A stretch of DNA of 64,000 bases, from contig NW_027473690.1 of the NCBI RefSeq assembly GCF_050947335.1, forward strand, positions 111,607-175,606, given 5' to 3'. Source of the stretch: Megachile rotundata. Lineage: Eukaryota; Arthropoda; Insecta; Hymenoptera; Megachilidae. The notes under the pieces are model-generated. The model was not told the DNA's origin. It ran no database searches and saw nothing but the letters and a program-made list of their open reading frames with translations. The position numbers and the translations under genes were made by a program. Shown here piece by piece: positions 1 to 13,612 of this stretch (position 1 is the first letter of the stretch; each line of letters opens with the position of its first letter).

Positions 1-1245
1 CATAATATGGCTAATAATATGAGTTAGATTGATAATAATAAGAGTAATGAGTATAGTAATTGTAGTTCTATCGATCATATCTGCATAATATGGTTAATAA
101 TATGAGTTAGATTGATAATAATAAGAGTAGTAAGTATAGTATTTGTCGTTCTATCGATCATATAAGCATAATATGGCTAATAATATGAGTTAGATTGATA
201 ATAATAAGAGTAATAAGTATAGTAATTGTCGTTCTATCGATCATTTACGCATAATATGGGTAATAATATGAGTCAGATTGATAATAATAAGAGTAATAAC
301 TACAGTAATTGTCGTTCTATCGATCATATAAGCATAGTAAGGCTAATAATATGAGTTAGAGTGATAATACTAAGAGTAGTGAGTATAGTAATTCCCATTC
401 TATCGATCCTGTAAGCATAATATGGCTAATAATATGAGTTAGATTGATTATAATAACAGTAATAAGTATAGTAATTGTCGTTCTATCGATAATATAAGCA
501 TAATATGGCTAATAATATGAGTTAGATTGATAATACTAAGAGTAGTGAGTATAGTAATTGTCGTTCTATCGATCATATAAGCACAATATGGCTAATAATA
601 TGAGTTAGATTGATAATAATAAGAGTAATAAGTATAGTATTTGTCGTTCTATCGATCATGTAAGCATAATATGGCTAATAATATGAGTTAGATTGATAAT
701 AATAAGAGTAACAACTACAGTAATTGTCGTTCTATCGATCAGATAAGCATAATAAGGCTAATAATATGAGTTAGATTGATAATAATAAGAGTAACAAGAA
801 TAGTAATTGTCGTTCTCTCGATCATATAAGCATAATATGGCTAATAATATGAGTTAGAGTGATAGTACTAAGAGTAGTGAGTATAGTAATTCTCATTCTA
901 TCGATCATATAAGCATAATAAGGCTAATAATATGAGTTAGATTGATAATACTAAGAGTAGTGAGTATAGTAATTGTCGTTCTATCGATCATATAAGCATA
1001 ATATGGGTAATAATATGAGTCAGATTGATAATAATAACAGTAATAAGTATAGTAATTGTCGTTCTATCGATCATATAAGCATAATATGGCTAATAATATG
1101 AGTTAGATTGATAATACTAAGAGTAGTGAGTATAGTAATTCTCGTTCTATCGATCATATAAGCATAATATGGCTAATAATATGAGTTAGATTGATAATAA
1201 TAACAGTAATAAGTATAGTAATTGTCGTTCTATCGATAATATAAC

Positions 1246-1909
1246 CATAATATGGCTAATAATATGAGTTAGATTGATAATACTAAGAGTAGTGAGTATA
1301 GTAATTCTCGTTCTATCGATCATATATGCATAATACGGCTAATAATATGAGTTAGATTGATAATAATAAGAGTAATAACTACTGTAATTGTCGTTCTATC
1401 GATCATATAAGCATAATAAGGCTAATAATATGAGTTGGAGTGATAATACTAAGAGTAGTGAGTATAGTAATTCTCATTCTATCGATCATATAAGCATAAT
1501 ATGGCTAATAATATGAGTTAGATTGATAATAATAAGAGTAATGAGTATAGTAATTGTAGTTCTATCGATCATTTAAGCATAATATGGCTAATAATATGAG
1601 TTAGATTGATAATAATAAGAGTAATGAGTATAGTAATTGTAGTTCTATCGATCATATCTGCATAATATGGTTAATAATATGAGTTAGATTGATAATAATA
1701 AGAGTAGTAAGTATAGTATTTGTCGATCTATCGATCATATAAGCATAATATGGCTAATAATATGAGTTAGATTGATAATAATGAGAGTAATAAGTATAGT
1801 AATTGTCGTTCTATCGATCATTTAAGCATAATATGGGTAATAATATGAGTCAGATTGATAATAATAACAGTAATAAGTATAGTAATTGTCGTTCTATCGA
1901 TAATATAAG
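1246..1909 (+). repeat. Eight-monomer haplotype shared with the right arm (left copy)
   Basis: Eight consecutive subtypes: CATATATG-ended B; an ACTACTG A; a B2; two TGTAG-type A monomers, the first ending CATTTAAG and the second CATATCTG; GTTAAT with AGTATTTG; a CATTTAAG A; and GGGTAAT/GAGTCAG with AACAGTAAT. The same eight occur in reverse complement and reverse order at 22616-23279. Three of the eight monomers are identical between arms by eye, and about eight bases differ over 664. Confidence 0.9.
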
Positions 1910-2324
1910 CATAATAAGGCTAATAATATGAGTTAGAGTGATAATACTAAGAGTAGTGAGTATAGTAATTCTCATTCTATCGATCATATAAGCATAATAT
2001 GGCTAATAATATGAGTTAGATTGATAATAATAAGAGTAATGAGTATAGTAATTGTAGTTCTATCGATCATTTAAGCATAATATGGCTAATAATATGAGTT
2101 AGATTGATAATAATAAGAGTAATGAGTATAGTAATTGTAGTTCTATCGATCATATCTGCATAATATGGTTAATAATATGAGTTAGATTGATAATAATAAG
2201 AGTAGTAAGTATAGTATTTGTCGTTCTATCGATCATATAAGCATAATATGGCTAATAATATGAGTTAGATTGATAATACTAAGAGTAGTGAGTATAGTAA
2301 TTGTCGTTCTATCGATCATATAAG

Positions 2325-2490
2325 CATAATATGGCTAATAATATGAGTTAGATTGATAATAATAAGAGTAATAAGTATAGTAATTGTCGTTCTATCGATC
2401 ATATAAGCATAATATGGCTAATAATATGAGTTAGATTGATAATACTAAGAGTAGTGAGTATAGTAATTCTCGTTCTATCGATCATATAAG
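2325..2490 (+). repeat. Representative A-B dimer (166 bp) of the satellite
   Basis: These two adjacent monomers illustrate the two main families. The A monomer (2325-2407) is close to the array consensus: it has GATAATAATAAGAGTAATAA in its centre and AATTGTCGTTC before the conserved ATCGAT. The B monomer (2408-2490) has GATAATACTAAGAGTAGTGA and AATTCTCGTTC instead. These differences travel together, so A and B are lineages and not random noise. From 2242 to 3486 the order is B-A-B-A without a break for 15 monomers, so the working unit there is a 166-bp dimer. A sub-form, B2, adds AAGG near the start, GAGTGATAA in place of GATTGATAA, and CTCATTC. Both families also occur in the right arm in reverse complement. 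Confidence 0.9.
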
Positions 2491-3569
2491 CATAATATGG
2501 CTAATAATATGAGTTAGATTGATAATAATAAGAGTAATAACTACAGTAATTGTCGTTCTATCGATAATATAAGCATAATATTGCTAATAATATGAGTTAG
2601 ATTGATAATACTAAGAGTAGTGAGTATAGTAGTTCTCGTTCTATCGATCATATAAGCATAATATGGCTAATAATATGAGTTAGATTGATAATAATAAGAG
2701 TAATAACTACAGTAATTGTCGTTCTATCGATCATATAAGCATAGTAAGGCTAATAATATGAGTTAGAGTGATAATACTAAGAGCAGTGAGTATAGTAATT
2801 CTCATTCTATCGATCATATAAGCATAATAAGGCTAATAATATGGGTTAGATTGATAATAATAAGAGTAATAACTACAGTAATTGTCGTTCTATCGATAAT
2901 ATAAGCATAATATTGCTAATAATATGAGTTAGATTGATAATACTAAGAGTAGTGAGTATAGTAGTTCTCGTTCTATCGATCATATAAGCATAATATGGCT
3001 AATAATATGAGTTAGATTGATAATAATAAGAGTAATAACTACAGTAATTGTCGTTCAATCGATAATATAACCATAATATGGCTAGTAATATGAGTTAGAT
3101 TGATAATACTAAGAGTAGTGAGTATAGTAATTCTCGTTCTATCGATCATATAAGCGTAATATGGCTAATAATATGAGTTAGATTGATAATAATAAGAGTA
3201 ATAAGTATAGTAATTGTCGTTCTATCGATAATATAACCATAATATGGCTAATAATATGAGTTAGATTGTTAATACTAAGAGTAGTGAGTATAGTAGTTCT
3301 CGTTCTATCGATCATATAAGCATAATATGGCTAATAATATGAGTTAGATTGATAATAATAAGAGTAATAAGTATAGTAATTGTCGTTCTATCGATCATAT
3401 AAGCATAATAAGGCTAATAATATGAGTTAGAGTGATAATACTAAGAGTAGTGAGTATAGTAATTCTCATTCTATCGATCATATAAGCATAATATGGCTAA
3501 TAATATGAGTTAGATTGATAATAATAAGAGTAATGAGTATAGTAATTGTAGTTCTATCGATCATTTAAG

Positions 3570-6500
3570 CATAATATGGCTAATAATATGAGTTAGATTG
3601 ATAATAATAAGAGTAATGAGTATAGTAATTGTAGTTCTATCGATCATATCTGCATAATATGGTTAATAATATGAGTTAGATTGATAATAATAAGAGTAGT
3701 AAGTATAGTATTTGTCGTTCTATCGATCATATAAGCATAATATGGCTAATAATATGAGTTAGATTGATAATAATAAGAGTAATAAGTATAGTAATTGTCG
3801 TTCTATCGATCATTTACGCATAATATGGGTAATAATATGAGTCAGATTGATAATAATAAGAGTAATAACTACAGTAATTGTCGTTCTATCGATCATATAA
3901 GCATAGTAAGGCTAATAATATGAGTTAGAGTGATAATACTAAGAGTAGTGAGTATAGTAATTCCCATTCTATCGATCCTGTAAGCATAATATGGCTAATA
4001 ATATGAGTTAGATTGATTATAATAACAGTAATAAGTATAGTAATTGTCGTTCTATCGATAATATAAGCATAATATGGCTAATAATATGAGTTAGATTGAT
4101 AATACTAAGAGTAGTGAGTATAGTAATTGTCGTTCTATCGATCATATAAGCACAATATGGCTAATAATATGAGTTAGATTGATAATAATAAGAGTAATAA
4201 GTATAGTATTTGTCGTTCTATCGATCATGTAAGCATAATATGGCTAATAATATGAGTTAGATTGATAATAATAAGAGTAACAACTACAGTAATTGTCGTT
4301 CTATCGATCAGATAAGCATAATAAGGCTAATAATATGAGTTAGATTGATAATAATAAGAGTAACAAGAATAGTAATTGTCGTTCTCTCGATCATATAAGC
4401 ATAATATGGCTAATAATATGAGTTAGAGTGATAATACTAAGAGTAGTGAGTATAGTAATTCTCATTCTATCGATCATATAAGCATAATAAGGCTAATAAT
4501 ATGAGTTAGATTGATAATACTAAGAGTAGTGAGTATAGTAATTGTCGTTCTATCGATCATATAAGCATAATATGGGTAATAATATGAGTCAGATTGATAA
4601 TAATAACAGTAATAAGTATAGTAATTGTCGTTCTATCGATCATATAAGCATAATATGGCTAATAATATGAGTTAGATTGATAATACTAAGAGTAGTGAGT
4701 ATAGTAATTCTCGTTCTATCGATCATATAAGCATAATATGGCTAATAATATGAGTTAGATTGATAATAATAACAGTAATAAGTATAGTAATTGTCGTTCT
4801 ATCGATAATATAACCATAATATGGCTAATAATATGAGTTAGATTGATAATACTAAGAGTAGTGAGTATAGTAATTCTCGTTCTATCGATCATATATGCAT
4901 AATACGGCTAATAATATGAGTTAGATTGATAATAATAAGAGTAATAACTACTGTAATTGTCGTTCTATCGATCATATAAGCATAATAAGGCTAATAATAT
5001 GAGTTGGAGTGATAATACTAAGAGTAGTGAGTATAGTAATTCTCATTCTATCGATCATATAAGCATAATATGGCTAATAATATGAGTTAGATTGATAATA
5101 ATAAGAGTAATGAGTATAGTAATTGTAGTTCTATCGATCATTTAAGCATAATATGGCTAATAATATGAGTTAGATTGATAATAATAAGAGTAATGAGTAT
5201 AGTAATTGTAGTTCTATCGATCATATCTGCATAATATGGTTAATAATATGAGTTAGATTGATAATAATAAGAGTAGTAAGTATAGTATTTGTCGATCTAT
5301 CGATCATATAAGCATAATATGGCTAATAATATGAGTTAGATTGATAATAATAAGAGTAATAAGTATAGTAATTGTCGTTCTATCGATCATTTAAGCATAA
5401 TATGGGTAATAATATGAGTCAGATTGATAATAATAACAGTAATAAGTATAGTAATTGTCGTTCTATCGATAATATAAGCATAATAAGGCTAATAATATGA
5501 GTTAGAGTGATAATACTAAGAGTAGTGAGTATAGTAATTCTCATTCTATCGATCATATAAGCATAATATGGCTAATAATATGAGTTAGATTGATAATAAT
5601 AAGAGTAATGAGTATAGTAATTGTAGTTCTATCGATCATTTAAGCATAATATGGCTAATAATATGAGTTAGATTGATAATAATAAGAGTAATGAGTATAG
5701 TAATTGTAGTTCTATCGATCATATCTGCATAATATGGTTAATAATATGAGTTAGATTGATAATAATAAGAGTAGTAAGTATAGTATTTGTCGTTCTATCG
5801 ATCATATAAGCATAATATGGCTAATAATATGAGTTAGATTGATAATACTAAGAGTAGTGAGTATAGTAATTGTCGTTCTATCGATCATATAAGCATAATA
5901 TGGCTAATAATATGAGTTAGATTGATAATAATAAGAGTAATAAGTATAGTAATTGTCGTTCTATCGATCATATAAGCATAATATGGCTAATAATATGAGT
6001 TAGATTGATAATACTAAGAGTAGTGAGTATAGTAATTCTCGTTCTATCGATCATATAAGCATAATATGGCTAATAATATGAGTTAGATTGATAATAATAA
6101 GAGTAATAACTACAGTAATTGTCGTTCTATCGATAATATAAGCATAATATTGCTAATAATATGAGTTAGATTGATAATACTAAGAGTAGTGAGTATAGTA
6201 GTTCTCGTTCTATCGATCATATAAGCATAATATGGCTAATAATATGAGTTAGATTGATAATAATAAGAGTAATAACTACAGTAATTGTCGTTCTATCGAT
6301 CATATAAGCATAGTAAGGCTAATAATATGAGTTAGAGTGATAATACTAAGAGCAGTGAGTATAGTAATTCTCATTCTATCGATCATATAAGCATAATAAG
6401 GCTAATAATATGGGTTAGATTGATAATAATAAGAGTAATAACTACAGTAATTGTCGTTCTATCGATAATATAAGCATAATATTGCTAATAATATGAGTTA

Positions 6501-7636
6501 GATTGATAATACTAAGAGTAGTGAGTATAGTAGTTCTCGTTCTATCGATCATATAAGCATAATATGGCTAATAATATGAGTTAGATTGATAATAATAAGA
6601 GTAATAACTACAGTAATTGTCGTTCTATCGATCATATAAGCATAGTAAGGCTAATAATATGAGTTAGAGTGATAATAATAAGAGTAGTGAGTATAGTAAT
6701 TCTCATTCTATCGATCATGTAAGCATAATATGGCTAATAATATGAGTTAGATTGATAATAATAACAGTAATAAGTATAGTAATTGTCGTTCTATCGATAA
6801 TATAAGCATAATATGGCTAATAATATGAGTTAGATTGATAATAATAAGAGTAGTGAGTATAGTAATTCTCGTTCTATCGATCATATAAGCATAATATGGC
6901 TAATAATATGAGTTAGATTGATAATAATAAGAGTAATAACTACAGTAATTGTCGTTCTATCGATCATATAAGCATAATAAGGCTAATAATATGAGTTAGA
7001 GTGATAATACTAAGAGTAGTGAGTATAGTAATTCTCATTCTATCGATCATATAAGCATAATATGGCTAATAATATGAGTTAGATTGATAATAATAAGAGT
7101 AATAACTACAGTAATTGTCGTTCTATCGATAATATAACCATAATATGGCTAGTAATATGAGTTAGATTGATAATACTAAGAGTAGTGAGTATAGTAATTC
7201 TCGTTCTATCGATCATATAAGCGTAATATGGCTAATAATATGAGTTAGATTGATAATAATAAGAGTAATAAGTATAGTAATTGTCGTTCTATCGATAATA
7301 TAACCATAATATGGCTAATAATATGAGTTAGATTGTTAATACTAAGAGTAGTGAGTATAGTAGTTCTCGTTCTATCGATCATATAAGCATAATATGGCTA
7401 ATAATATGAGTTAGATTGATAATAATAAGAGTAATAAGTATAGTAATTGTCGTTCTATCGATCATATAAGCATAATAAGGCTAATAATATGAGTTAGAGT
7501 GATAATACTAAGAGTAGTGAGTATAGTAATTCTCATTCTATCGATCATATAAGCATAATATGGCTAATAATATGAGTTAGATTGATAATAATAAGAGTAA
7601 TAACTACAGTAATTGTCGTTCTATCGATCATATAAG
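3570..7636 (+). repeat. HOR copy a2: enlarged 49-monomer version
   Basis: Repeats copy a1 monomer for monomer for 36 units, then carries six extra monomers (about 6641-7138) before returning to the a1 order. The CTAGTAAT monomer at 3072 in a1 reappears at 7139 here, 49 monomers later and not 43. The extra monomers are themselves of A, B2 and B type and resemble neighbouring units, so they probably arose by unequal exchange inside the array. At 7554-7636 the order jumps: a CTACAG-type A monomer leads straight into the CCTGTAAG-type monomer at 7637, which skips the first few monomers of the unit. That jump is the start of the 27-monomer repeats. Confidence 0.85.
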
Positions 7637-9877
7637 CATAGTAAGGCTAATAATATGAGTTAGAGTGATAATACTAAGAGTAGTGAGTATAGTAATTCCC
7701 ATTCTATCGATCCTGTAAGCATAATATGGCTAATAATATGAGTTAGATTGATTATAATAACAGTAATAAGTTTAGTAATTGTCGTTCTATCGATAATATA
7801 AGCATAATATGGCTAATAATATGAGTTAGATTGATAATACTAAGAGTAGTGAGTATAGTAATTGTCGTTCTATCGATCATATAAGCACAATATGGCTAAT
7901 AATATGAGTTAGATTGATAATAATAAGAGTAATAAGTATAGTATTTGTCGTTCTATCGATCATGTAAGCATAATATGGCTAATAATATGAGTTAGATTGA
8001 TAATAATAAGAGTAACAACTACAGTAATTGTCGTTCTATCGATCAGATAAGCATAATAAGGCTAATAATATGAGTTAGATTGATAATAATAAGAGTAACA
8101 AGAATAGTAATTGTCGTTCTCTCGATCATATAAGCATAATATGGCTAATAATATGAGTTAGAGTGATAATACTAAGAGTAGTGAGTATAGTAATTCTCAT
8201 TCTATCGATCATATAAGCATAATAAGGCTAATAATATGAGTTAGATTGATAATACTAAGAGTAGTGAGTATAGTAATTGTCGTTCTATCGATCATATAAG
8301 CATAATATGGGTAATAATATGAGTCAGATTGATAATAATAACAGTAATAAGTATAGTAATTGTCGTTCTATCGATCATATAAGCATAATATGGCTAATAA
8401 TATGAGTTAGATTGATAATACTAAGAGTAGTGAGTATAGTAATTCTCGTTCTATCGATCATATAAGCATAATATGGCTAATAATATGAGTTAGATTGATA
8501 ATAATAACAGTAATAAGTATAGTAATTGTCGTTCTATCGATAATATAACCATAATATGGCTAATAATATGAGTTAGATTGATAATACTAAGAGTAGTGAG
8601 TATAGTAATTCTCGTTCTATCGATCATATATGCATAATACGGCTAATAATATGAGTTAGATTGATAATAATAAGAGTAATAACTACTGTAATTGTCGTTC
8701 TATCGATCATATAAGCATAATAAGGCTAATAATATGAGTTGGAGTGATAATACTAAGAGTAGTGAGTATAGTAATTCTCATTCTATCGATCATATAAGCA
8801 TAATATGGCTAATAATATGAGTTAGATTGATAATAATAAGAGTAATGAGTATAGTAATTGTAGTTCTATCGATCATTTAAGCATAATATGGCTAATAATA
8901 TGAGTTAGATTGATAATAATAAGAGTAATGAGTATAGTAATTGTAGTTCTATCGATCATATCTGCATAATATGGTTAATAATATGAGTTAGATTGATAAT
9001 AATAAGAGTAGTAAGTATAGTATTTGTCGATCTATCGATCATATAAGCATAATATGGCTAATAATATGAGTTAGATTGATAATAATAAGAGTAATAAGTA
9101 TAGTAATTGTCGTTCTATCGATCATTTAAGCATAATATGGGTAATAATATGAGTCAGATTGATAATAATAACAGTAATAAGTATAGTAATTGTCGTTCTA
9201 TCGATAATATAAGCATAATAAGGCTAATAATATGAGTTAGAGTGATAATACTAAGAGTAGTGAGTATAGTAATTCTCATTCTATCGATCATATAAGCATA
9301 ATATGGCTAATAATATGAGTTAGATTGATAATAATAAGAGTAATGAGTATAGTAATTGTAGTTCTATCGATCATTTAAGCATAATATGGCTAATAATATG
9401 AGTTAGATTGATAATAATAAGAGTAATGAGTATAGTAATTGTAGTTCTATCGATCATATCTGCATAATATGGTTAATAATATGAGTTAGATTGATAATAA
9501 TAAGAGTAGTAAGTATAGTATTTGTCGTTCTATCGATCATATAAGCATAATATGGCTAATAATATGAGTTAGATTGATAATACTAAGAGTAGTGAGTATA
9601 GTAATTCTCGTTCTATCGATCATATAAGCATAATATGGCTAATAATATGAGTTAGATTGATAATAATAAGAGTAATAAGTATAGTAATTGTCGTTCTATC
9701 GATCATATAAGCATAATATGGCTAATAATATGAGTTAGATTGATAATACTAAGAGTAGTGAGTATAGTAATTCTCGTTCTATCGATCATATAAGCATAAT
9801 ATGGCTAATAATATGAGTTAGATTGATAATAATAAGAGTAATAACTACAGTAATTGTCGTTCTATCGATCATATAAG
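7637..9877 (+). repeat. HOR copy b1: 27-monomer unit, first copy
   Basis: A 2,241-bp unit of 27 monomers. It corresponds to monomers 5 to 31 of copy a1 (333-2573) and then loops back to the same starting subtype at 9878. It opens with the TCCCATTC/CCTGTAAG monomer, followed by one with GATTATAATAACAG. A private T (GTTTAG for GTATAG, near 7771) marks the second monomer. It differs from b2 mainly in its first few monomers. Confidence 0.85.
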
Positions 9878-12118
9878 CATAGTAAGGCTAATAATATGAG
9901 TTAGAGTGATGATACTAAGAGTAGTGAGTATAGTAATTCTCATTCTATCGATCATGTAAGCATAATATGGCTAATAATATGAGTTAGATTGATAATAATA
10001 ACAGTAATAAGTATAGTAATTGTCGTTCTATCGATAATATAAGCATAATATGGCTAATAATATGAGTTAGATTGATAATACTAAGAGTAGTGAGTATAGT
10101 AATTGTCGTTCTATCGATCATATAAGCATAATATGGCTAATAATATGAGTTAGATTGATAATAATAAGAGTAATAAGTATAGTATTTGTCGTTCTATCGA
10201 TCATGTAAGCATAATATGGCTAATAATATGAGTTAGATTGATAATAATAAGAGTAACAACTACAGTAATTGTCGTTCTATCGATCAGATAAGCATAATAA
10301 GGCTAATAATATGAGTTAGATTGATAATAATAAGAGTAACAAGAATAGTAATTGTCGTTCTCTCGATCATATAAGCATAATATGGCTAATAATATGAGTT
10401 AGAGTGATAATACTAAGAGTAGTGAGTATAGTAATTCTCATTCTATCGATCATATAAGCATAATAAGGCTAATAATATGAGTTAGATTGATAATACTAAG
10501 AGTAGTGAGTATAGTAATTGTCGTTCTATCGATCATATAAGCATAATATGGGTAATAATATGAGTCAGATTGATAATAATAACAGTAATAAGTATAGTAA
10601 TTGTCGTTCTATCGATCATATAAGCATAATATGGCTAATAATATGAGTTAGATTGATAATACTAAGAGTAGTGAGTATAGTAATTCTCGTTCTATCGATC
10701 ATATAAGCATAATATGGCTAATAATATGAGTTAGATTGATAATAATAACAGTAATAAGTATAGTAATTGTCGTTCTATCGATAATATAACCATAATATGG
10801 CTAATAATATGAGTTAGATTGATAATACTAAGAGTAGTGAGTATAGTAATTCTCGTTCTATCGATCATATATGCATAATACGGCTAATAATATGAGTTAG
10901 ATTGATAATAATAAGAGTAATAACTACTGTAATTGTCGTTCTATCGATCATATAAGCATAATAAGGCTAATAATATGAGTTGGAGTGATAATACTAAGAG
11001 TAGTGAGTATAGTAATTCTCATTCTATCGATCATATAAGCATAATATGGCTAATAATATGAGTTAGATTGATAATAATAAGAGTAATGAGTATAGTAATT
11101 GTAGTTCTATCGATCATTTAAGCATAATATGGCTAATAATATGAGTTAGATTGATAATAATAAGAGTAATGAGTATAGTAATTGTAGTTCTATCGATCAT
11201 ATCTGCATAATATGGTTAATAATATGAGTTAGATTGATAATAATAAGAGTAGTAAGTATAGTATTTGTCGATCTATCGATCATATAAGCATAATATGGCT
11301 AATAATATGAGTTAGATTGATAATAATAAGAGTAATAAGTATAGTAATTGTCGTTCTATCGATCATTTAAGCATAATATGGGTAATAATATGAGTCAGAT
11401 TGATAATAATAACAGTAATAAGTATAGTAATTGTCGTTCTATCGATAATATAAGCATAATAAGGCTAATAATATGAGTTAGAGTGATAATACTAAGAGTA
11501 GTGAGTATAGTAATTCTCATTCTATCGATCATATAAGCATAATATGGCTAATAATATGAGTTAGATTGATAATAATAAGAGTAATGAGTATAGTAATTGT
11601 AGTTCTATCGATCATTTAAGCATAATATGGCTAATAATATGAGTTAGATTGATAATAATAAGAGTAATGAGTATAGTAATTGTAGTTCTATCGATCATAT
11701 CTGCATAATATGGTTAATAATATGAGTTAGATTGATAATAATAAGAGTAGTAAGTATAGTATTTGTCGTTCTATCGATCATATAAGCATAATATGGCTAA
11801 TAATATGAGTTAGATTGATAATACTAAGAGTAGTGAGTATAGTAATTCTCGTTCTATCGATCATATAAGCATAATATGGCTAATAATATGAGTTAGATTG
11901 ATAATAATAAGAGTAATAAGTATAGTAATTGTCGTTCTATCGATCATATAAGCATAATATGGCTAATAATATGAGTTAGATTGATAATACTAAGAGTAGT
12001 GAGTATAGTAATTCTCGTTCTATCGATCATATAAGCATAATATGGCTAATAATATGAGTTAGATTGATAATAATAAGAGTAATAACTACAGTAATTGTCG
12101 TTCTATCGATCATATAAG
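9878..12118 (+). repeat. HOR copy b2: 27-monomer unit, second copy
   Basis: The second tandem copy of the 2,241-bp unit. It starts with a B2-type monomer carrying the private GATGATACTA and CATGTAAG, and the same marked monomer appears again at 12119. The b1/b2 pair and the start of the next block show the unit was multiplied as a whole, in steps of 27 x 83 bp. Confidence 0.85.
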
Positions 12119-13612
12119 CATAGTAAGGCTAATAATATGAGTTAGAGTGATGATACTAAGAGTAGTGAGTATAGTAATTCTCATTCTATCGATCATGTAA
12201 GCATAATATGGCTAATAATATGAGTTAGATTGATAATAATAACAGTAATAAGTATAGTAATTGTCGTTCTATCGATAATATAAGCATAATATGGCTAATA
12301 ATATGAGTTAGATTGATAATACTAAGAGTAGTGAGTATAGTAATTGTCGTTCTATCGATCATATAAGCATAATATGGCTAATAATATGAGTTAGATTGAT
12401 AATAATAAGAGTAATAAGTATAGTAATTGTCGTTCTATCGATCATATAAGCATAATATGGCTAATAATATGAGTTAGATTGATAATACTAAGAGTAGTGA
12501 GTATAGTAATTCTCGTTCTATCGATCATATAAGCATAATATGGCTAATAATATGAGTTAGATTGATAATAATAAGAGTAATAACTACAGTAATTGTCGTT
12601 CTATCGATAATATAAGCATAATATTGCTAATAATATGAGTTAGATTGATAATACTAAGAGTAGTGAGTATAGTAGTTCTCGTTCTATCGATCATATAAGC
12701 ATAATATGGCTAATAATATGAGTTAGATTGATAATAATAAGAGTAATAACTACAGTAATTGTCGTTCTATCGATCATATAAGCATAGTAAGGCTAATAAT
12801 ATGAGTTAGAGTGATAATACTAAGAGCAGTGAGTATAGTAATTCTCATTCTATCGATCATATAAGCATAATAAGGCTAATAATATGAGTTAGATTGATAA
12901 TAATAAGAGTAATAACTACAGTAATTGTCGTTCTATCGATAATATAAGCATAATATTGCTAATAATATGAGTTAGATTGATAATACTAAGAGTAGTGAGT
13001 ATAGTAGTTCTCGTTCTATCGATCATATAAGCATAATATGGCTAATAATATGAGTTAGATTGATAATAATAAGAGTAATAACTACAGTAATTGTCGTTCT
13101 ATCGATCATATAAGCATAGTAAGGCTAATAATATGAGTTAGAGTGATAATAATAAGAGTAGTGAGTATAGTAATTCTCATTCTATCGATCATGTAAGCAT
13201 AATATGGCTAATAATATGAGTTAGATTGATAATAATAACAGTAATAAGTATAGTAATTGTCGTTCTATCGATAATATAAGCATAATATGGCTAATAATAT
13301 GAGTTAGATTGATAATAATAAGAGTAGTGAGTATAGTAATTCTCGTTCTATCGATCATATAAGCATAATATGGCTAATAATATGAGTTAGATTGATAATA
13401 ATAAGAGTAATAACTACAGTAATTGTCGTTCTATCGATCATATAAGCATAATAAGGCTAATAATATGAGTTAGAGTGATAATACTAAGAGTAGTGAGTAT
13501 AGTAATTCTCATTCTATCGATCATATAAGCATAATATGGCTACTAATATGAGTTAGATTGATAATAATAAGAGTAATGAGTATAGTAATTGTAGTTCTAT
13601 CGATCATTTAAG
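12119..13612 (+). repeat. HOR block c: 18-monomer truncated unit
   Basis: Starts like b2, with the GATGATACTA monomer, but after three monomers it switches to the alternating A/B block otherwise seen at 5894-7050 in copy a2. It includes the AATATTGC B monomers and the AGAGCAGTGAG B2 monomer. It therefore joins the head of one unit to the tail of another. The last monomer, at about 13530, has a private GGCTACTAAT. Length is 1,494 bp. Confidence 0.75.

Larger units (their letters stand above)
1..3569 (+). repeat. HOR copy a1: 43-monomer higher-order repeat
   Basis: A 3,569-bp unit of exactly 43 monomers. The subtype order seen from position 1 returns at 3570. Useful landmarks are a CATATCTG-ended monomer at 1-83, a GTTAAT monomer with AGTATTTGTCG at 84, a GGGTAAT/GAGTCAG monomer at 250, and a B2-like monomer ending CCTGTAAG at 333. 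Others are one starting CACAATATGG at 582, one with CTCTCGATC at 748, and one ending CATATATG at 1246. The first 36 monomers match 3570-6557, and I noticed only two substitutions (positions 865 and 1783). The last part (2242-3486) is a regular A/B alternation. This unit looks like the 27-monomer unit found further right plus an extra alternating block. Confidence 0.9.
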
